From Rhipicephalus microplus (taxonomy: Eukaryota; Arthropoda; Arachnida; Ixodida; Ixodidae), in the NCBI RefSeq assembly GCF_043290135.1, contig NC_134701.1:204367601-204431600 (forward strand): a DNA stretch of 64,000 nt. The letters are read 5' to 3'. The translations under genes and the position numbers were made by a program. The notes under the pieces are model-generated. The model worked only from the letters and a program-made list of their open reading frames with translations, was not told the DNA's origin and did not search any database. Positions 21,691 through 33,539 of this stretch are shown here, piece by piece (position 1 is the stretch's first letter; each line of letters opens with the position of its first letter).

Positions 21691-23990
21691 CTTATTATTT
21701 ATATTATTATTATTATTGCAAATTAGGACATGTATTCGTACCATCGGTACAGCAACTCCACCGGGCTACCTCTACATCGACGATGCACGCAAGGACGAAT
21801 CACACATGTAGGACAACAAACTCTCTAGGGAGGCATCACACACATACGGTGCACTTTCCTGCAAAAGCAGCCAAACTTTGCTGACTCACACTTACGCGTG
21901 GATCAATTCAGTCAACCGCCAACCGATGTCTGCCTTCTACTTTCCCCTTCTGGAATTAGTACAGTATGCACAAGCACGTCCGGGTCTCTGTCATACAGCG
22001 GCGTATGTATTCCACAGCAACACAAGTAATGTGGTCTGAGTGGTATGGAGTGTACATTTGAAGCTGCAAGCATGGCACTTTTTGTTTTATGTTTGATCTC
22101 GTAATCCATTAGGTCGTGTCTAATGCAGTATTGTTCGAGCAGCGTTGTGGTACACTTAACGCTAGTCACAGTGCTTCTACTGCTGAGAGAGAAATTTGCC
22201 TCAAGTGGTGTGCCCTACAAACACGTCGTGGGTGGTTACATCCGCAATACTCCTTGTAATGTTTGGAAATGATAGCTTATTATAGTTTTCAAACTTCTCC
22301 TTTCGGGTGGCACTCTTGAGATTCCTGTATCAGATATTTCATAAAACATCACACTTATTTTAAGTACAATGTCCCTGAAAAAGAAAACTTCTGTGTCATG
22401 TGAAATATTATTTTCTTTTCACTTAGCCAGTTACTGAGATAAGCTACTCTGACTCAAGAGTTTTTAAGCATCTCACTTCATGCCTTTTTTCATGAAATAC
22501 TGCAGGCATAGTTTAAAATAATGAACATTTTTCGAGCGATATTCATGCCCCACGAGAAAAACCGAACGTAAACGGGATTATATATACGACCTTTTTTATG
22601 ATTGGCTACATATATAGAGTTCCTAGAGCCTAGACTTTTCACTTGTCCTATTTCAGCGATCGGAAAGGCGTAAATGGAGAACTTCCATAAGCTCCTTAGA
22701 TCGACATCGGGACAAAATAAATGTATTCTGAAGTACAAAGAAAAAAAAAAGATGTTAGAGCGCCTGTTTTGAGTAAGAAATGCATGAAAAAATCAACGGA
22801 ACACTAGACATTACTTTTCATGGAACTGCATCGATTAATGCTGTTGTGAAAGTTAAATAGCGCGTCTATCGAGAAATGCTTCGTGAATCCCGGAATCAGA
22901 TTTCTGCGTAACTCATTGTTCCTTCCGTATACCCTTTCCCAATCGCGTCTTTTTTTTTACTTCCTCAAAGCAACAATTTCAAAGTGTTAAGGAGGGAAGG
23001 CTGAATTTTTTCTCATGTGAAGGTGACGGCATCGGCCAGTCCTTGCGACGCGAGAAATTTTTAGGCGCCTCTCACCCTTGCGCTTTTTTTAGTATTAATT
23101 CATTCAATTTTTGTATATTTAAAGTTCGTGCTGAATATCTATGATTGTCCGTCCTCTCGTATTCAACTGCTCACCGCTCAACAGGGCTTCGTTAAAGAGA
23201 TTGAAAAGCAAGAAAAGGTGCGTGGAATCGCGTGTACAAAGAAAGGAAAGCACCATGTCACCAGGTCATTGTGAAGGCCTTTCGTGGGTAAAGTCAAGAT
23301 TCCTTTGAAGAGGTGTTCGTTTGCATTGCAAACGAGCTCCAGTGCTGCCCCAAGGCAGGACGGGTGTATGGTTGGGCTTTGACATGGGGCATTACGGTTC
23401 ACTGCAGTGACAGCTTCTGATTTGGCACACGTGCTGGCATTTGTCTAGCTGCACGGGTGCGCGCTTGAATAAATATGCGTATTTTCAAAGAAATACTGCT
23501 TTTAGCAACAATAAATGCATGAAGTATTGATTATTGGATTACTTGAGGCCCATTGCAGGGGACATGAGTGATTAGAACTGCTTAATTTTTTTTTGTTTGC
23601 ACCTAATGTTCACACTCAGCAACGGTGCCATTATGGCCGTTTCAGTATTGTTCAAACTGGCAAGCTGTGGACAGGGTAAAGTTTTAATCCCCTAGGCTTC
23701 TACCTTTTCGTATGTGTTGTGAAGGAAAAAAACTAAAGAAAAGCACCAAAAATTTGTGTCTTTCTGCTTTTGATAGAATAGACTCGGGCACCATTTAAAT
23801 TGCATTTTGTTAGGTGTGATGTACTCTTCAGAGAAAGAGTTACCTGTCAATATGAAGGTCGAGTCGACGAGACAAAGATGAAAAAAAAGTAGCGAGTAAA
23901 CTGTTATATATAAGACGCTTAGAAAACTACTCATGATTATTTACTGTGGAACTTGCGTGTTATGAATAGGGGAATATATTACCAGCCTAC
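21600..23990. other. No gene recognised; (ATT)n microsatellite at 21660-21717
   Basis: A TTA/ATT microsatellite with one interruption occupies 21660-21717. The rest is AT-rich with only short unrelated frames. Confidence 0.65.
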
Positions 23991-23993
23991 CTT

Positions 23994-24532
23994 CTAGATG
24001 CGAAGGAGCTCTTTGACTCACGTGTGCAAGCCATTCATACGTGCGTCCATACGAAGAAACCACCGGAACACGTTCCCCTTGCCGAAGGTATAGGAGCGGA
24101 GCCATGTAGGTCACGCCGCAAATGCACGTTGACGTCACGATGTCCTCGCAGGTGCATGCTGATACCGCTGTCTCGCTCACCCACAGCATGATTGCCACAG
24201 CGTCCGCTGCTGCCGACTCCACCGCCCACTCAGAACACGCTTCTCTCTCGCTTCACCCTCTCCCCCGCTCTCAGCGCTCGACCACACGTCGAGAGGAAAC
24301 AATATTTCGGCTCGTTTATTTGCGATGAAACTTACACAAACCAAGCCCGCCACCCATGTCTTTGCCTTTCTAACAAACGTTTACTCGAGTAAACGCTACA
24401 CCGAATTTCGCTTAAAATCGTTCTTGTAGCACCCACGTCAACGCCCGTTTTCACTGGGTGAACAACATGCGCACCACTGCTGCTTCGCATTCCGTAAGGG
24501 TTCCCTTCGGGAAGATGGTCTATAATTTTTCA
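23994..24532 (+). mobile_element. Hairpin-start non-autonomous element, family 1, copy B
   Basis: Begins CTAGATGCGAAGGAGCTC and ends with GCTGCTTCGCATT (about 24478-24490), the inverted form of the family start. Next comes a perfect small stem TTCCCTTCGGGAA (24508-24520), then GATGGTCTATAATTTTT. It aligns with 2416-3016 over most of its length. The order of subterminal repeat, body, inverted subterminal repeat, hairpin and T-rich end is the plan described for Helentron-type non-autonomous elements. No coding capacity is seen. The start hairpin carries a GG/GC change, so pairing is weaker than in copy A. Confidence 0.65.
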
Positions 24533-24544
24533 AGCGAATTCTCC

Positions 24545-26400
24545 TGTGTAGCAAAAATCAAGATGACGTGTAACACATTACTTGGGAAATTCTGCGATTA
24601 ACCTGGTGGTCTGAGTATAGAGGAATGCTCATCTTCAAGAGATTAAACTTTGTACACCAATACAATGAAAAAAATTTACGATTGGAATCGGAGGGTTTTT
24701 GATTAGGTTCCGCACCTGTTTTGAGGCCCCAAATAAATAATGTTTGGCGAGACCTAAGCATCGTTTGAGTTGTCGTTGTAGGTACTATTTTTTCTATCTC
24801 GCAGGAGGCCCGAAAACCTGTCCTTGACGTCTTACGCGAAGCAGGCATCATGGCACCCTATGATGCGATAGGGCTTGATAAAGAATAGTGTGACAGATAA
24901 TAGGGGCAGTGTTGAAAGCACGGCATATTGTATTCGAAAACTCTTTGCTTCTGCTTGACTCAGAGCGAACACATGCAAAGGACGGTGAGGCACCAAATAT
25001 TTGGGGCTTCTATTAGAGAACTCCCTTTGAGTATCTAATATATATCAGCGAGATTCAGTTACCCGAAACATTTAGCGATGCGACATTCAAGTTATATTTT
25101 TAAATGTTATTTTTGCACTAGTTGAGCCATGCTAAAGGAGTTCAATAAAGGAGCACTAAACAACCTGTCAAAATACAAAAAAAACTCTATAGTTGATTGT
25201 TCAATCTTAATAGTTCGTAAAACATGAAAGTAAAACGTGTGCTAACATAAGAACTTTGCGTTTATGGTATTGATATAAAGGAGCTTGCGCAAAAGATGTG
25301 GGTGTTGACAGCTATAGCACAGCCTAATGTGTTATTGCTCCCGCACTACAGAAAATACGGATCATTGTGTGGAATTACCTAGATCAGCAGCTGGAAACGC
25401 ACGGCGAAGAGGCTTTCCTTCGGCGATGGCACACACGTTTCTTCAAAGTAAAAGAGGGACGGCTGAGGTTTCCATTTGTCCCGTACTAGCTAGGCGCCCA
25501 CATTAGTACGCATGCATAAGTGTTAGCCAGTAAAATGTGATTACCTTAATTCATTTTAATTTTCCATTGACCTGTAAAATTTTGATACCCAGTGATCAAT
25601 TAGATTTTGGTGCTCCCTCATTTGTAAGATGTATACACTCTTTTACTTGTTTTCGATGTTTCGTTTGTGAATGTACAAGTTAGGTGTACAATAAACTTCC
25701 CTTTTTTTTGATGCTGAATCATACATCTCCATCCCGAGGGCAATGTCAATTATTATTGAATAGACAAATTCATGTGGACAAAAATGAATATGGTAGCTGT
25801 AACAGTTAACAGTGAGAATAGAACCAGAACAAGTGACGTGAAAGCCTGAGGAGCGTGACTGACTGGACTCCAAAATCGGGCTAGGGTCACCTGCTCGAGG
25901 CACGTCGGAGTACCTGAACACCGCTGCCCAACCTGAGGAAAGCACAATGTGCGTTGTGTCTCTTCTTTTTTTTTTTTGGGGGGGGGGGGGGGAGGGGCGG
26001 TCGCGATCATTCGTGGGGCAAGCTTAAGTGAACAAATGTGGAGTTAAAGCTAGGCTAAGGCGGTGGGCGTTCCAGAGCTATCTTTTAGATGAGAAAACAT
26101 CTTATGGTCTAGCTTCATCCAGCACAGAGTTAATAATTCTATGCAGGCCGGCGTGCGGTGTGGCCACCCTTCCTGCACATGTGCGCACCTTTCCTATCTC
26201 GTCTCGCAGCAACTCCGCAAGCATCACGTGTTAGCCTATGCTCGCATCCCCCCTTTCTATCCCCTACGCATCCCTCGCAGCGGTGTCCCACAGCACATGC
26301 ATGTCCTCTCCCACTTGCCTGGCTACGCCCACACTATATCGCCTCGCAACGCCCATGCAGGTAGTGTCTTCTACGGAGTTTTTTTTTTTTATGAAAAATT
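24545..26400. other. No gene recognised; T/G homopolymer run at 25967-25995
   Basis: A T12 run abuts a G-rich run (about 25967-25995), on the minus strand C-rich then A12. It could be a 3' tail or replication-slippage site. Nothing else is recognised. Confidence 0.6.
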
Positions 26401-26409
26401 CATTTGCTC

Positions 26410-26615
26410 GCACTGCGTAACCAGTTGCTGCCCACCACGTATATATAGGCACAAGATCTTCACCTCCAATATAGGGTCCGTAGCAGATTATTCTGTGCAT
26501 TCTTGAACAATAAAATTCACAGCTTGCGTAATAACTAAAGGGGGGCTACTGGTATCTGTGTCCAATCGGAGTCCCCTGTGTCTCATTGTCCATTAGCAGC
26601 GATTGGCATGTTCCA
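26410..26615 (+). repeat. Diverged core fragment of hairpin-start family 3
   Basis: The run CTTGAACAATAAAATTC, then TAATAACTAAA, then GTGTCTCATTGTCCATTAGC and AGCGATTGGCATGT parallels the same landmarks at 47590-47680 and, partly inverted, at 46380-46500. No GCGAAGC start is visible here. Read as an old partial copy. Confidence 0.5.
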
Positions 26616-26619
26616 GTAA

Positions 26620-27485
26620 AAATACAGCGCTCTATCACACGTGCTTTGGGCCTTTATGGCGCCTTCCCAAGTTTCTTTTCTGTGCCATGCCGCCATGAGC
26701 GCCAGCGTCAACGCCACCGCCTAAGTAAACATTGGCGCACGCTACTGCGCATCTACACATCGTTCATTTTAGCGGGTGATGGTGATTTTTTTTTTGTATG
26801 GATAGATACTGTGAGCAAAACTGACGATTGGGTAAATGTGGGAGGGCATTAAGGCGTTCACAAAGTTGCACTGCTTCTATCGTACATACGCTGAAAAGGA
26901 TGGACGCTTACAAACGAAGTGCTGAAAGAATGAATTGACGATGCCAATGTAATGATGCATTATTGCACTTTACTAAAAATGCTGGGAGAGGACAGTGGTA
27001 TATATACATTTCGAATTTTTTTAAGGTCTGCAAAGCAAAAACAATGTGGTTGTGATGACGTGGATAGTGTGCCCGGCATATGTTGTCTAACATCCAGAAG
27101 TCATCGGTTTGTCTCCCATTTCCAGAAACTTTCTTCTTTTCTTCTGATCATGCGTACTTTTTGACCTCATTTCCGTGTCAAAAATACGTCTCTGAAATCT
27201 TTGTGAACCTCGGCATAACGCGCTTTCATGTTAAAAAATTACACCATCTTCCACTAAAAGAAACCATGAGTAGTAAGCGAAGCAGCGCATGAATACGTTT
27301 ATCGCGAGTTCGAAGGTGGACCATATCACGAAATCACTGTGTATTTTGGGGCAGTTACTCATCCCGGACTCTTCTTGAAGCACGCCGCATTGATTCCTCG
27401 CCATGACACGCAGAAGCACGTTGGTTCATCGCACGTCCGCAGAATTCTGTTCCCCGATGCCATCACGTGAATACTGAGAAAGTGT
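26620..27485. other. No gene recognised
   Basis: AT-rich filler, with short frames on both strands. Confidence 0.6.
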
Positions 27486-27489
27486 CCGG

Positions 27490-28510
27490 CCAGTGCCTCC
27501 TCAATTTTTTTCAGTGCCCGGGCAAACGCTCTCTTCAGGCCGTCGAGCGTGCGCTCCTCCTCCGCTCACCGCTGCCGCATGGTGGCGCTGCGCGTGTAGA
27601 CTACGGGATGCTGGCACTGAACGGCCGCACGTATTGGGAAGCTCGCGAATTCATGTTTTTATGCGAGTTAACTGGCAGTCGTGATTTTTGACGGGTTCAC
27701 GGATGCAGGGAGGATGAAAAGTATGATATATATGTTGATTGATATGCGGGGTTTAACGCCCCAAAACCACCATATGATTATGAGAGACGCCGTAGTGGAG
27801 GGCTCCGAAAATTTCTACCACCTGGGGTTCATTAAAGTGCCCCCGAATCTGAGCACACGGGCCTACAACATTCCCGCCTCCATCGGAAATGCAGCCGCCG
27901 CAGCTGGGATTCGATCCCGCGACCTGCGGGTCAGCAGCCGATTACCTTAGCCACTAGACCACTGCGGCGGGGCAGGATGAAAAGTAACACGAATATAGCG
28001 GCACGCTGTTTGCACGGGGCTCTGTGAGGCCATGCTACCAGTTGGACATATGCGTTCGCATTCTATATTCTTTTTCAATGTATTTAAACCACATGATTTC
28101 CATGCCTCAGAATATAATACTGCTGTGTACCACTCTGCATATCTGACGAACAAAAAAAAACAAATTTTCTTTTTTTTTCGCTTTTCTTAGTAGTTCCAAA
28201 AAAGAACTCGCCGGTCCTCTTATCTATAGATTCACCTGAGACGACTTGATTGTTTGTAGCCTAGAATTTATTGCACATACCCATTCTGGGGGATTCACCA
28301 AGAAAACATCCCATAGACGGTAACTACACTATTGCTTACAAAAAAGTTGTAAAAGGAAAAAAAATACAAAAAAAAACAGATTCAGAGACTGAGAAAAAAT
28401 AAAATAATCACTAATATAATAACTATACCTTGATTTTGGGAACCGAGCAGACCGCTGAGTGTGCCAAGCCCGATTAATTTGGGTTGTATGTCTCATATTC
28501 ATTGATATTT
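27490..28510 (+). repeat. Dispersed repeat, arm 1 of a long inverted pair
   Basis: The sequence from about 27490 to 28510 is matched, reversed and diverged by roughly a fifth to a quarter, by 35262-36328. Landmarks include AGTGCCCGGGCAAACGCTCT, GGATGCAGGGAGGATGAAAA, TACTGCTGTGTACC, GACGACTTG, TTGTAGCCTAGAA and TATAATAACTATA. This arm contains a Ruka insertion; arm 2 does not, but has about 300 bp extra. The family is not identified and no transposase or reverse transcriptase is seen. Confidence 0.85.
27724..27973 (-). mobile_element. Ruka-type SINE, full-length
   Basis: Reverse orientation: a tail (TTGATTGATATG) at the left, the Ruka body, then the B box (GGGATTCGATCCCGC as written on +) and A box region (TTAGCCACTAGACCAC) at the right. 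It is flanked by a perfect 13-bp target-site duplication AGGATGAAAAGTA at 27711-27723 and 27974-27986. The homologous site at 36072-36092 is uninterrupted, which independently fixes the ends of this insertion. Confidence 0.97.
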
Positions 28511-28514
28511 TCAG

Positions 28515-28875
28515 TTTCAGTTTATTTAGCAATCTTTTTCAGCAATAATGTAAAATTACTTCACTATTCTTCTTTTTTTAGTATTTCTTAAAGTGGGCCT
28601 TATGTTGAAATACGTTTAGTGTAGAGATTGAAATTGCACATCGCATAAATTACATCTCTGTGGCGAATTCCCAAAACGGAGACACTAACTTTTAAACTGT
28701 TTTTGTGGTTGAAGATAAAAAATAGATTCGCAAACTGAATAGCTAGAAGTCTTTTCCTGGTTACGGCGTAGTTACGACACGAGACACAATATTGTTCAAC
28801 AGTGTCCGGTTTTCCGCAGAACGGACAAAGCTGATAAATTGTCACACCAGCTTGTGTAAATTGAAATTTAGGGGA
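28515..28875 (-). mobile_element. LINE C-terminal fragment with zinc-knuckle relic
   Basis: The minus-strand frame from about 28869 to 28600 ends a LINE ORF2-like protein. A degenerate knuckle CPFCGKPDTVEQYCVSC (the usual His is Gln) is followed by RNYAVTRKRLL, SVLGIRHRDV and YTKRI before the stop. The pattern C-x2-C followed by DT-x-E-x-Y-x2-SC, then RKRLL, is typical of tick LINE C-termini. Upstream coding is lost at a G-rich run (28870-28888). A distinct LINE family from those at 11755 and 50475. Confidence 0.6.
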
Positions 28876-28889
28876 GGGGGGGGGGGGGC

Positions 28890-30400
28890 GAACACGGCAC
28901 CGGAATCTGAGGATAACTTCAAGTTTTTTCTACGAACTCCACTAAGATTCCCATGGAAATTGGAGATGACTGAAAGGCAAAAACTGTCCTCTTTTTCTTG
29001 CGATTCACTGCACGAAATGTTTCCTACTTCCCTACGGAATATTTGTGCGCCTAGATGGCTTTCAACTGCCTGGAGTATTGGAAACAAAGCTAGCTTTCTG
29101 CCGCTAAGCTGGTTATGCGCTGGCCTCAAGATTGCCTCCTTTCAATTAGGATAAGATGTTATATGATGCCGTCAAGTTTGGTGACCTTCAATTACGTCAC
29201 AATTATTTATAATATGTGACGTCATAAAGTGACGTTTTCATGTAATGATAATTTCTTGCATCACTCACGTTCGCGCCGCAAACGCGAGAAGACGCCGGAC
29301 GCCACCGGCTATCAAATTTCGCTGTTGATGAGACATTTAAAGCTATCGCCTGAATGCACTGTGCGGCTGTAGCTTCGTAAAAATGAATCTTCCGCTGGTA
29401 TCCGGGGCAGTGTGCTTGCAGTAATCAGGCAGAACAATTGGTCTCCTAATAAATCTTCGTACTACATTCTAATAAGTAGCCGTCATTTACAACCTCACTA
29501 TTTTATAGATTATGGGTAGTGGTGGCTGAAGACTACTCGTCATGTTTGGCAACATGACAATTGAAATCGCTAAACGGGAGCACACTGCATCGAGATCGCT
29601 GCCTTGTGCAACGCTAACATTACGCCCCGAAGCTGAATGGTAGCCTATGGGCACCACACAGCCATTTCGCCTCTACTCTTCTCGCTATAAAATTAAGATG
29701 CCGGAGGGAAGCAGAAAGACACAGGATAGCAGCTGGATACAGCTACAACAATCCGTCCACGAACACACAGACAAGCTCAAGCAGCTGACCAGAGGCCGCA
29801 TTTTTCATGCCTGTCTTCATGGCTCAAGTTGAGAGTCGGCATTAGACTTTAACATCGCCTGTTCAAAACACAGGGAACGATCGCAGAAATCGAGCCGCAT
29901 ATGTAGCTTCTTCTTGTCCATTTCACAGTGATTTCATTGTTTAAGCTCTCAAATGGTGACATCACCTGCTATAGTTCCTCATTTTCTAACACTTGCTTTT
30001 TCTCTTTGGCCACACATGTAAGGCTTTGCGAAAAGAACGGATGATAACTATATCACTGGAAGTAGTCTAGTAACATTTTATGCTATTTAGTGCATCAATT
30101 CCAGGTTTGCGCAATATGTGCGACACTACTATAGAGTAGCAAGCATCGGGAAACATTAGGCACCCAAGCTTTCAGTATTAGCCCCTTGCAAATGCTTCTC
30201 TCAAAAATTGACTTTCATTTAGTCGAAAAAGCAACTCTCAGTGTAGCGTACGCCACGGTGACAAAACCGTCTTCCGCGTATTACTGGCATGAGTTATCTG
30301 GAATCCGCGTAGCTATCAGACGACGCACAAGAGCTTAGACCTAGTAGTCGCGAACGACTCAAGCCTTTGAAGTAAGCTCAGTGCCCTGAACAACAAGTGC
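28890..30400. other. No gene recognised
   Basis: A 95-120-codon pair of frames on opposite strands at 28790-29154 has no clear family. The remainder is filler. Confidence 0.5.
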
Positions 30401-30414
30401 TTCACGATTCTCGT

Positions 30415-30912
30415 TTACATGTTTCTATTACACCTAAAACAATGTGAGTACCACCGAAAACGGAGTCCTATAGTAGACTCGATTGCAGCCGCGGCATTCC
30501 TTTGCACGAGAGACGATGTGTCGGTATCTCTACTCCAGTTGCGGTGCCTGGCGGCGAAACGCCGCACTAGCACCGACGTCCGCTTCCCATTGAAATTTGC
30601 TCCTTCGCCCGGGAATTGAAAAAAAATAGAGAAGGCGCTGGCAATACGAATGCGACGGAGTCTCTCGTTCGATTCATAAAACCCAGACAACTGCAATTCA
30701 GTTTTTATGGGATTCAGAAAAAAGAAAAGATGACGTTCTTTCTGCGAACATTGAAAGAGTAGTAGTGTGTTAAGAGAAGCATCCTGAGTAGACTTTCTCA
30801 GGTTACGGTGTTGGCCAAAAGGTTTCGGCTTCAAACTTAAACTACGGTAGCCAGTGCTCCAGCTTTTTTTTAGGTTTGCACGGGTCTGAGTCAGAGACAC
30901 TTTGGCAACCAT
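30415..30912 (-). other. 165-codon open frame, unidentified
   Basis: An uninterrupted minus-strand frame of 165 codons, the second longest non-transposon frame here. The translation is basic, has no recognisable domain, and includes a KKK and FFFLNP low-complexity patch from A/T runs. The segment 30580-30670 resembles the edge of the inverted repeat family at 36255-36350 and 27490-27530 (CCCGGG, A-run, then GGCGCTGG). The frame is therefore probably repeat-derived and not a gene. Confidence 0.3.
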
Positions 30913-30929
30913 TCAAACTTGAATACAAT

Positions 30930-33450
30930 CTTTATATCTTATAGCTTACAGTGCAAACGAGAACTTTCATATATTCACGAACTTATAGACAATCCGATTC
31001 TCGGTACATGAGTCATGAAGATGCAACCGAATATTATTTCGAGGCGAAGGTGATAAAACAGGATTCTTATTAGTGCCCTTGCACAAGCACAAGACTGAGT
31101 AGAGCGTAAGTTGACGCCTTCATAGAATAAATGTACTTAGCAAAACTTTGAGGTAAGCCTCTGTGAGATTATTATATTGTGTTGTTACGGTCACAAGTAA
31201 TGTGCTGCACCTAGCAAAGTAACTTGCAGATTGGTATTACTGCCGCTTTTGCTTTGTTATTAGTGTCACTAGAACTTACAAGCGAACTTGTGGCACCACA
31301 CGACATTCAAAAGCTTTGGCGGTAACCAGTTATCTGAGCCGAAGATTCAAAGATGGGTGAGCCTTGTCCAGCTGGTACGATAAATTAACGTGGATCAGTT
31401 CTTATCACAATCTTGAAGCGTCCTTGTTGAGTGCAATGGATAATACACTTGGCTTCTGAGCGGGCAGCACTATACTCAACCAAACACAACCAAGGAAATG
31501 TGTGCATCTTATTTCGCGTGTTTGATTCATTTTCAGTTAACTTAGTTCCATGTAGTGATTCGTCTTACATGACAGACAAACACGTACAGACGCACATATT
31601 ACGCAAGCCATGTCCTTCAGTTACAGGTAGGGCATGACGTCAACCTTTTTATGGTAAAACACGTGACGGCCATTGCATGAATAAGTACCTGGCGTTAAAC
31701 CTGCTAATAAAGGAAGGCGTTTAAGAAAAGATGGTTAAGCAACTGCTCGATAGTGCCCTCTTGCAGCGCGCAGCCATTTCTATAAAATGTCACTGTGAAC
31801 GTTTCGCAGTTCTATACTCATCCTGTGGTACTCCTAATGAAACTGTGCTGTATATTTAACAGGTGCAGAATTAAATGAAAGTCGCGTCTAGGTTCCCGTA
31901 ATTTTCTAGCCTCCTGCAGCTTTGTCATACGTAATATTTCACCCTTCACTCCCATTAAGTGGCGTTTTTAGTGACGCAAAATGTGCTACTTAGGTCATTT
32001 TGGCATTGTGCAGGCTGAGTACTGCATTACATTGCGTGCAATATGACATATATATCTTGGCTTCTCAAACGAGTACGACGTTAGATTACGTGGCTGGTTT
32101 AGTTTTACTAAGTACATAACGTATTACTCATTGACCAAGTAGTAAAGCAAGAAACAAAAAAAGAAGTCTTAGAGCACGAAAAGCAGTGAGGTCAACGAGT
32201 CGAAGATAACGGATTTGCTACCCTACACGTGAGAACGGGATGGGGCAGCTTAAAAGGAGAGGAAATGAGCGAAAGATAGCTCATAAGAGCACAAACAGAC
32301 CGTAAGACACAGTTTATCACACTGGCGTAGTAGTACAGCACGTGTCGCATTATATTTCACTCACGCGTAGCTCTCGCTTACATGAGTGATCTCCTACTTC
32401 TGCAAATACAAACTTTCTCACAGACCTGTCTTAGCTCCGGTGTGATTGGTCAATGTAGATACGCCTATAATATTGCTATATAGCGAACGAGCAGTCAGAG
32501 AAAGTGATGTCCTACTTGACAAATGTAGTGACGAATAATTGCCAAGTAAGTGAATCTAACTAAGCAGAAGACCCAGTTTTCCCCGTTGAAGTGGCTTAAA
32601 GCACGCTTGTGGCAAGCCGGAACACAACGTGTAGATAAAGTGAACAGCGCACTTTGGCTAAGCACTCGGGCAAACTCTGAATAATTAAACACTAATATTG
32701 AAAGCAAACGTATTATCTCTGTTTCAGCGTGTCGGAAAAAAAAACCGTCATTAGAGAATCGTTTCGTTTACGTTTGGACGCATGGGCTATCGATTCTTTT
32801 TTGTCTGAAAAGCCAGCCGCAATATTTGCACTGCTCCGACAACAAAAACGATGCTTCAGTTTTTTTTTTTTTTCGATAAGGCAGGCGTCCAATCGGGCTC
32901 ATCCTTCTTACTTTTTCTGTGCCCATAAGCGCTAGAAGTGCAACAACTGCTACCAGAAAGTTAACATAAAGCAAGCGAGCACATTGCTTTTGGTCTATGC
33001 CTTTCATTAATTTCTGCTGACACTTGAAAACACAAGAAGCTAAGGCGATGTTCAGTGCGCTGTATTGAGCTAGCACAAGCTGCAGGCAAAAATAAAAGAA
33101 ATAAAAGAGGCATCCTGCTTTGTGGATATTACAAAAGCAAAACGAAAATGTCTGTCTGGTGTTTTGGCGAGGCCATCACGACATCGATCTGTGTACAGCA
33201 CCATATTAAAATGTGGGAGAGGCGGGTTCATGGCTGAGAGTGGAAGGCGCACTCGTAGATAACACCACTCATACAGATAACGAATCGACAACTGCTCCTC
33301 GTGCCCGCAAATGACACAGCATTATTTACAAATCGGCTAAACAATGTTTCCTGAAATATACGTGCAATTCCCGCGCATCTCCCGTGCTATACGTGCAATT
33401 GCAGGCTTTCAGTGTCAATACAAGCGATGGTCACTATACTTCAGGGTGGT
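30930..33450. other. No gene recognised
   Basis: AT-rich filler with no open frame over 103 codons and no clear repeat. Confidence 0.6.
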
Positions 33451-33458
33451 AAGTGCAC

Positions 33459-33490
33459 ATGTCATTGCATTAGTGCTGATGCAATGACAT
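33459..33490. repeat. Perfect 12-bp-arm hairpin
   Basis: ATGTCATTGCAT (33459-33470) and ATGCAATGACAT (33479-33490) are exact inverted copies around an 8-base loop. The sequence GATGCAATGA is then repeated twice more (33493-33512). It lies just outside the first 147-bp unit and may be the 3' hairpin of the composite element. Confidence 0.9.
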
Positions 33491-33539
33491 TCCGATGCAA
33501 TGATGCAATGACTTTTCAAGGCATATGTGGAGCTAGCGA

